Source: JBBQBQ01 sp038317685 (GTDB taxonomy: Bacteria; Desulfobacterota; Desulfuromonadia; Desulfuromonadales; DDH964). From it: a stretch of DNA of 22,481 nucleotides. Of this stretch, positions 20,387 through 22,481 are shown piece by piece (positions within the stretch are counted from its first letter, which is position 1; every line of letters begins with the position of its first letter). The translations under genes were made by a program, and so were the position numbers. The notes below the pieces were generated by a model, which saw nothing but the letters and a program-made list of their open reading frames with translations, had not been told where the DNA came from and ran no database searches. The stretch is from assembly GCA_038317685.1 (NCBI GenBank), contig JBBQBQ010000023.1:1-22481 (forward strand), in the 5' to 3' direction.

Positions 20387-22481
20387 TCAAGCCGCCGCGT
20401 CGCTGCGGCAAATCCCCTGAAAATCACACCCCTTACAGCTCTCGACCCGGCACAAACGGCCGTCCCTGATGTCGCGCCCAGCAGCGACGATGTCCCTTCC
20501 CGTCTGTTGCAGCATGGCGTCGTCGACCAACTCCCGCACCGTCGCCCCGGCCCCTTCGTCAAGGTTGTAGATCTCCACCAGATCGGCCTTGCTGCCGGTC
20601 AGCTGCTGGTAGCCCATGGCATAGATGTGCAGTTGCTGCCGAGTTACGTTCTCCTCCTGAGCACGCTCGGTCGACTTGAAGTCGATGATAATCACTTCGT
20701 TGGTATCGGTCCGGCGGATCAGGTCGATACGGCCATGCACGACAACTCCTTCAGCCAATTTGATCTCGATCGGCTGCTCGGAATAACGGAGTTTGTCAAA
20801 CAGAGCGGAATTGTCTACCAGGTACTTGTCCAAGATGAAAGCAGACTTGATCTTCATCTGTTCCAAGAGGCGAGGGTTGGCAAAGGGGAGGTGAAGATGC
20901 CGTTCAACTAGCACGGCAACTTCGCCTCGGTCGGCATAATCGCCGACAATCGCACGGGCGTGAACCTCGGCCAGAGCATCGTGCAACGACTTGCCGAATC
21001 CCATCTCTTCGCGAACCGGCGGATTAAACCCATAGAGAAAGCGTAGCTTGAACTGATAAGGGCATTCGTAGAAATACTTCAGCTCACTGAACGTAATCGC
21101 AACGTCTGTCTCGCCGCGTCCTTGCTTCGGGTCGAGACGTTCTTCCGGCAAGTGCAGCTGGTCTCGGGTCAGAACCAGACCGGGGGTGGTGACTTCACGG
21201 ACAAAGATCGATTCAACTTTGTAGTCGCGGGTCGCCATGTCCGGCGCCCAAGTGCAGAAGAGATATTTCTTGCTGCGGGTCAGAGCGACGTAAATCAGGC
21301 GGCGTTCGTCTTCCTCGCCGCCGGCCAGCCGATGGGCATCGACAACCGCTTGCTGAGGGAGGACATGGTGCCATTGCCGACCACCGTGACCTTTGGGCGG
21401 AAAGCGATTCTTTAACAAATTGGGGATAAAGACAACCGGGAACTCCATCCCCTTTGCTTGATGAACGGTCATGATCTGTACGGCGTCGGGGGTCGCGTAA
21501 CCGGCACCCTCCCAACCTTCCGGGTAATAGTCCTTGGCCTGATGACGCAGAAATCCGGCAAAATCCTGATGAAGACGAAACGGGTCGCTGTGGAAATGAA
21601 TTTGCTCAAAGTCGGTGATGATCTGGCTGAATTTGCCCAGATTGAAATAGATCAACTCCCCCCTGACCAAATGGGCACCGCCATCGTCGGGGATATTCTC
21701 CTCCCTGAGATCCAGTACATCCAGAAAAGCCAAATAGGTGCGTTGCAATCCATAGTTCGATTTACGCCGTTCATCCGGCCAGCTCGCCCTACCCTCGTCA
21801 ATTCCGGCAATGGCCCTGTCCAGACAATCCGGATTGATGCTCAAGTCGGCATTTCGCCACCGCGCAATCAATTCGTCCCTGTCGATCTCACCGTTGAGGT
21901 AATAAAAAATGCCGACAGCAGCTTGCGCCTCGTCGGTGTCGAAAAGGCCGCTCATCCCCTTGACGATGTACGGAATGTTCGCGGCCCGCAACGTATCGAT
22001 AATCGGCCCAGCACTGTTTTTGACGCTTCGCAACAAAATCGCGCAATCGGACCAGCATAAGCCCCTCGTCAGGCCCTGCTCAGCAAAGGGTACTCCACGC
22101 AACTCACGAATCTTTTCAACAATCCATTGCGCTTCTTCGGCTGGATCGGAGAATTTCAGGCAGAGGAGATCGCCGCGAGCAAACGGCTGTTTCTCCATGC
22201 TCTCCATGTGTTTTTTCAGGCGCTCGCGATTGCGCTCGATCACTGTCCGGGCAGTTTCAACCACCCCTTTACTGCTGCGAAAGTTTTCACCCATGGGGAT
22301 TTGCCGGACACCGGGATACCGGTCCCTGAAACTGAGGATGTTGCGAATATCGCTACCGTTCCATTGGTAGATGGTTTGGTCGTCGTCGCCTACGACGCAA
22401 AGTTGCGCCCCCAAATCGTGTAACTGCTTGACCAGACATTCCTGAAGCGGGTTGACATCCTGGTATTCGTCGACGATGAGG
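20387..22481 (-). CDS. UvrD/Rep-type helicase with C-terminal RecB-like nuclease and Fe-S cysteines (5' end outside window)
   Basis: At least 697 residues are visible; the start and Walker A lie beyond the right edge. SF1A motifs are VDEYQD (II), VVGDDDQTIYQWNG (III), ENFRSS, IMTVHQAKGMEFPVVFI (V) and EDERRLIYVALTRSKKYLF (VI). The C-terminus carries a PD-(D/E)XK nuclease of the RecB/AddB/Cas4 kind (GRIDLIRR...VIIIDFKSTER...QLHIYAMGY). Cysteines in YECPYQF and in the terminal C-x2-C-x5-C set (CKGCDFQGIC) match the AddB/Cas4 iron-sulfur pattern. It would unwind and degrade DNA ends. It ends 84 bp before higB, in the same direction, with the higBA promoter in between. It may belong to the neighbouring defence block or be a repair gene; its upstream context is not visible. 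Confidence 0.9.
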   Translation of the reverse strand, partial: LIVDEYQDVNPLQECLVKQLHDLGAQLCVVGDDDQTIYQWNGSDIRNILSFRDRYPGVRQIPMGENFRSSKGVVETARTVIERNRERLKKHMESMEKQPFARGDLLCLKFSDPAEEAQWIVEKIRELRGVPFAEQGLTRGLCWSDCAILLRSVKNSAGPIIDTLRAANIPYIVKGMSGLFDTDEAQAAVGIFYYLNGEIDRDELIARWRNADLSINPDCLDRAIAGIDEGRASWPDERRKSNYGLQRTYLAFLDVLDLREENIPDDGGAHLVRGELIYFNLGKFSQIITDFEQIHFHSDPFRLHQDFAGFLRHQAKDYYPEGWEGAGYATPDAVQIMTVHQAKGMEFPVVFIPNLLKNRFPPKGHGGRQWHHVLPQQAVVDAHRLAGGEEDERRLIYVALTRSKKYLFCTWAPDMATRDYKVESIFVREVTTPGLVLTRDQLHLPEERLDPKQGRGETDVAITFSELKYFYECPYQFKLRFLYGFNPPVREEMGFGKSLHDALAEVHARAIVGDYADRGEVAVLVERHLHLPFANPRLLEQMKIKSAFILDKYLVDNSALFDKLRYSEQPIEIKLAEGVVVHGRIDLIRRTDTNEVIIIDFKSTERAQEENVTRQQLHIYAMGYQQLTGSKADLVEIYNLDEGAGATVRELVDDAMLQQTGRDIVAAGRDIRDGRLCRVESCKGCDFQGICRSDAAA

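Overview
The window comes from a GC-rich bacterium, and every gene but one lies on the minus strand. An anaerobic-type cobalamin gene set next to a MacAB-like exporter, defence genes and an ISL3 element would suit a Desulfuromonadales-like deltaproteobacterium. That placement is an inference from gene content; there is no marker gene.

Layout in the direction of transcription, from right to left. (1) 20387-22481: a UvrD-type helicase with a C-terminal RecB-like nuclease and Fe-S cysteines, cut by the window edge. (2) 18862-20302: a HigB-like toxin and a HigA antitoxin fused to an ImmA/IrrE-type metallopeptidase, behind a palindromic promoter/operator. (3) 14107-18875: a type III restriction-modification pair, mod then res. 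The higA, mod and res genes overlap or nearly abut, so higB-higA-mod-res reads as one operon. (4) 8816-14114: a cobalamin block made of a CbiH-CbiP fusion, CbiB and CobD, followed by a tRNA-dihydrouridine synthase; the genes overlap or lie within 18 bp. The first cobalamin gene begins inside the last codons of res, at an abrupt GC step. (5) 5554-8617: a periplasmic adaptor, ABC ATPase and permease of the MacAB type with their own likely promoter. (6) 4916-5489: a ribbon-helix-helix antitoxin and MazF-type toxin with a clear sigma70-like promoter. (7) 145-4745: a HEPN-Tudor-SNF2 helicase, currently split by a single-base frameshift, overlapping a DUF1016/YhcG PD-(D/E)XK nuclease. (8) 1-139: the tail of an ISL3-family transposase on the plus strand, running into the window.

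The cobalamin/Dus and transporter genes are therefore flanked on both sides by defence-type modules. The two most interesting units are the HEPN-SNF2 helicase plus DUF1016 nuclease pair, and the UvrD-nuclease / HigBA-protease / type III R-M cluster. The target-recognition region of Mod is AT-rich against a GC-rich gene, which suggests domain exchange.

No stretch longer than 300 bp lacks a gene. The two longest gaps are 8618-8815 (promoter for the exporter) and 4746-4915 (a stem-loop, a G-quadruplex-type G-run and the helicase ribosome binding site). I saw no tRNA, rRNA, CRISPR array or cobalamin riboswitch.
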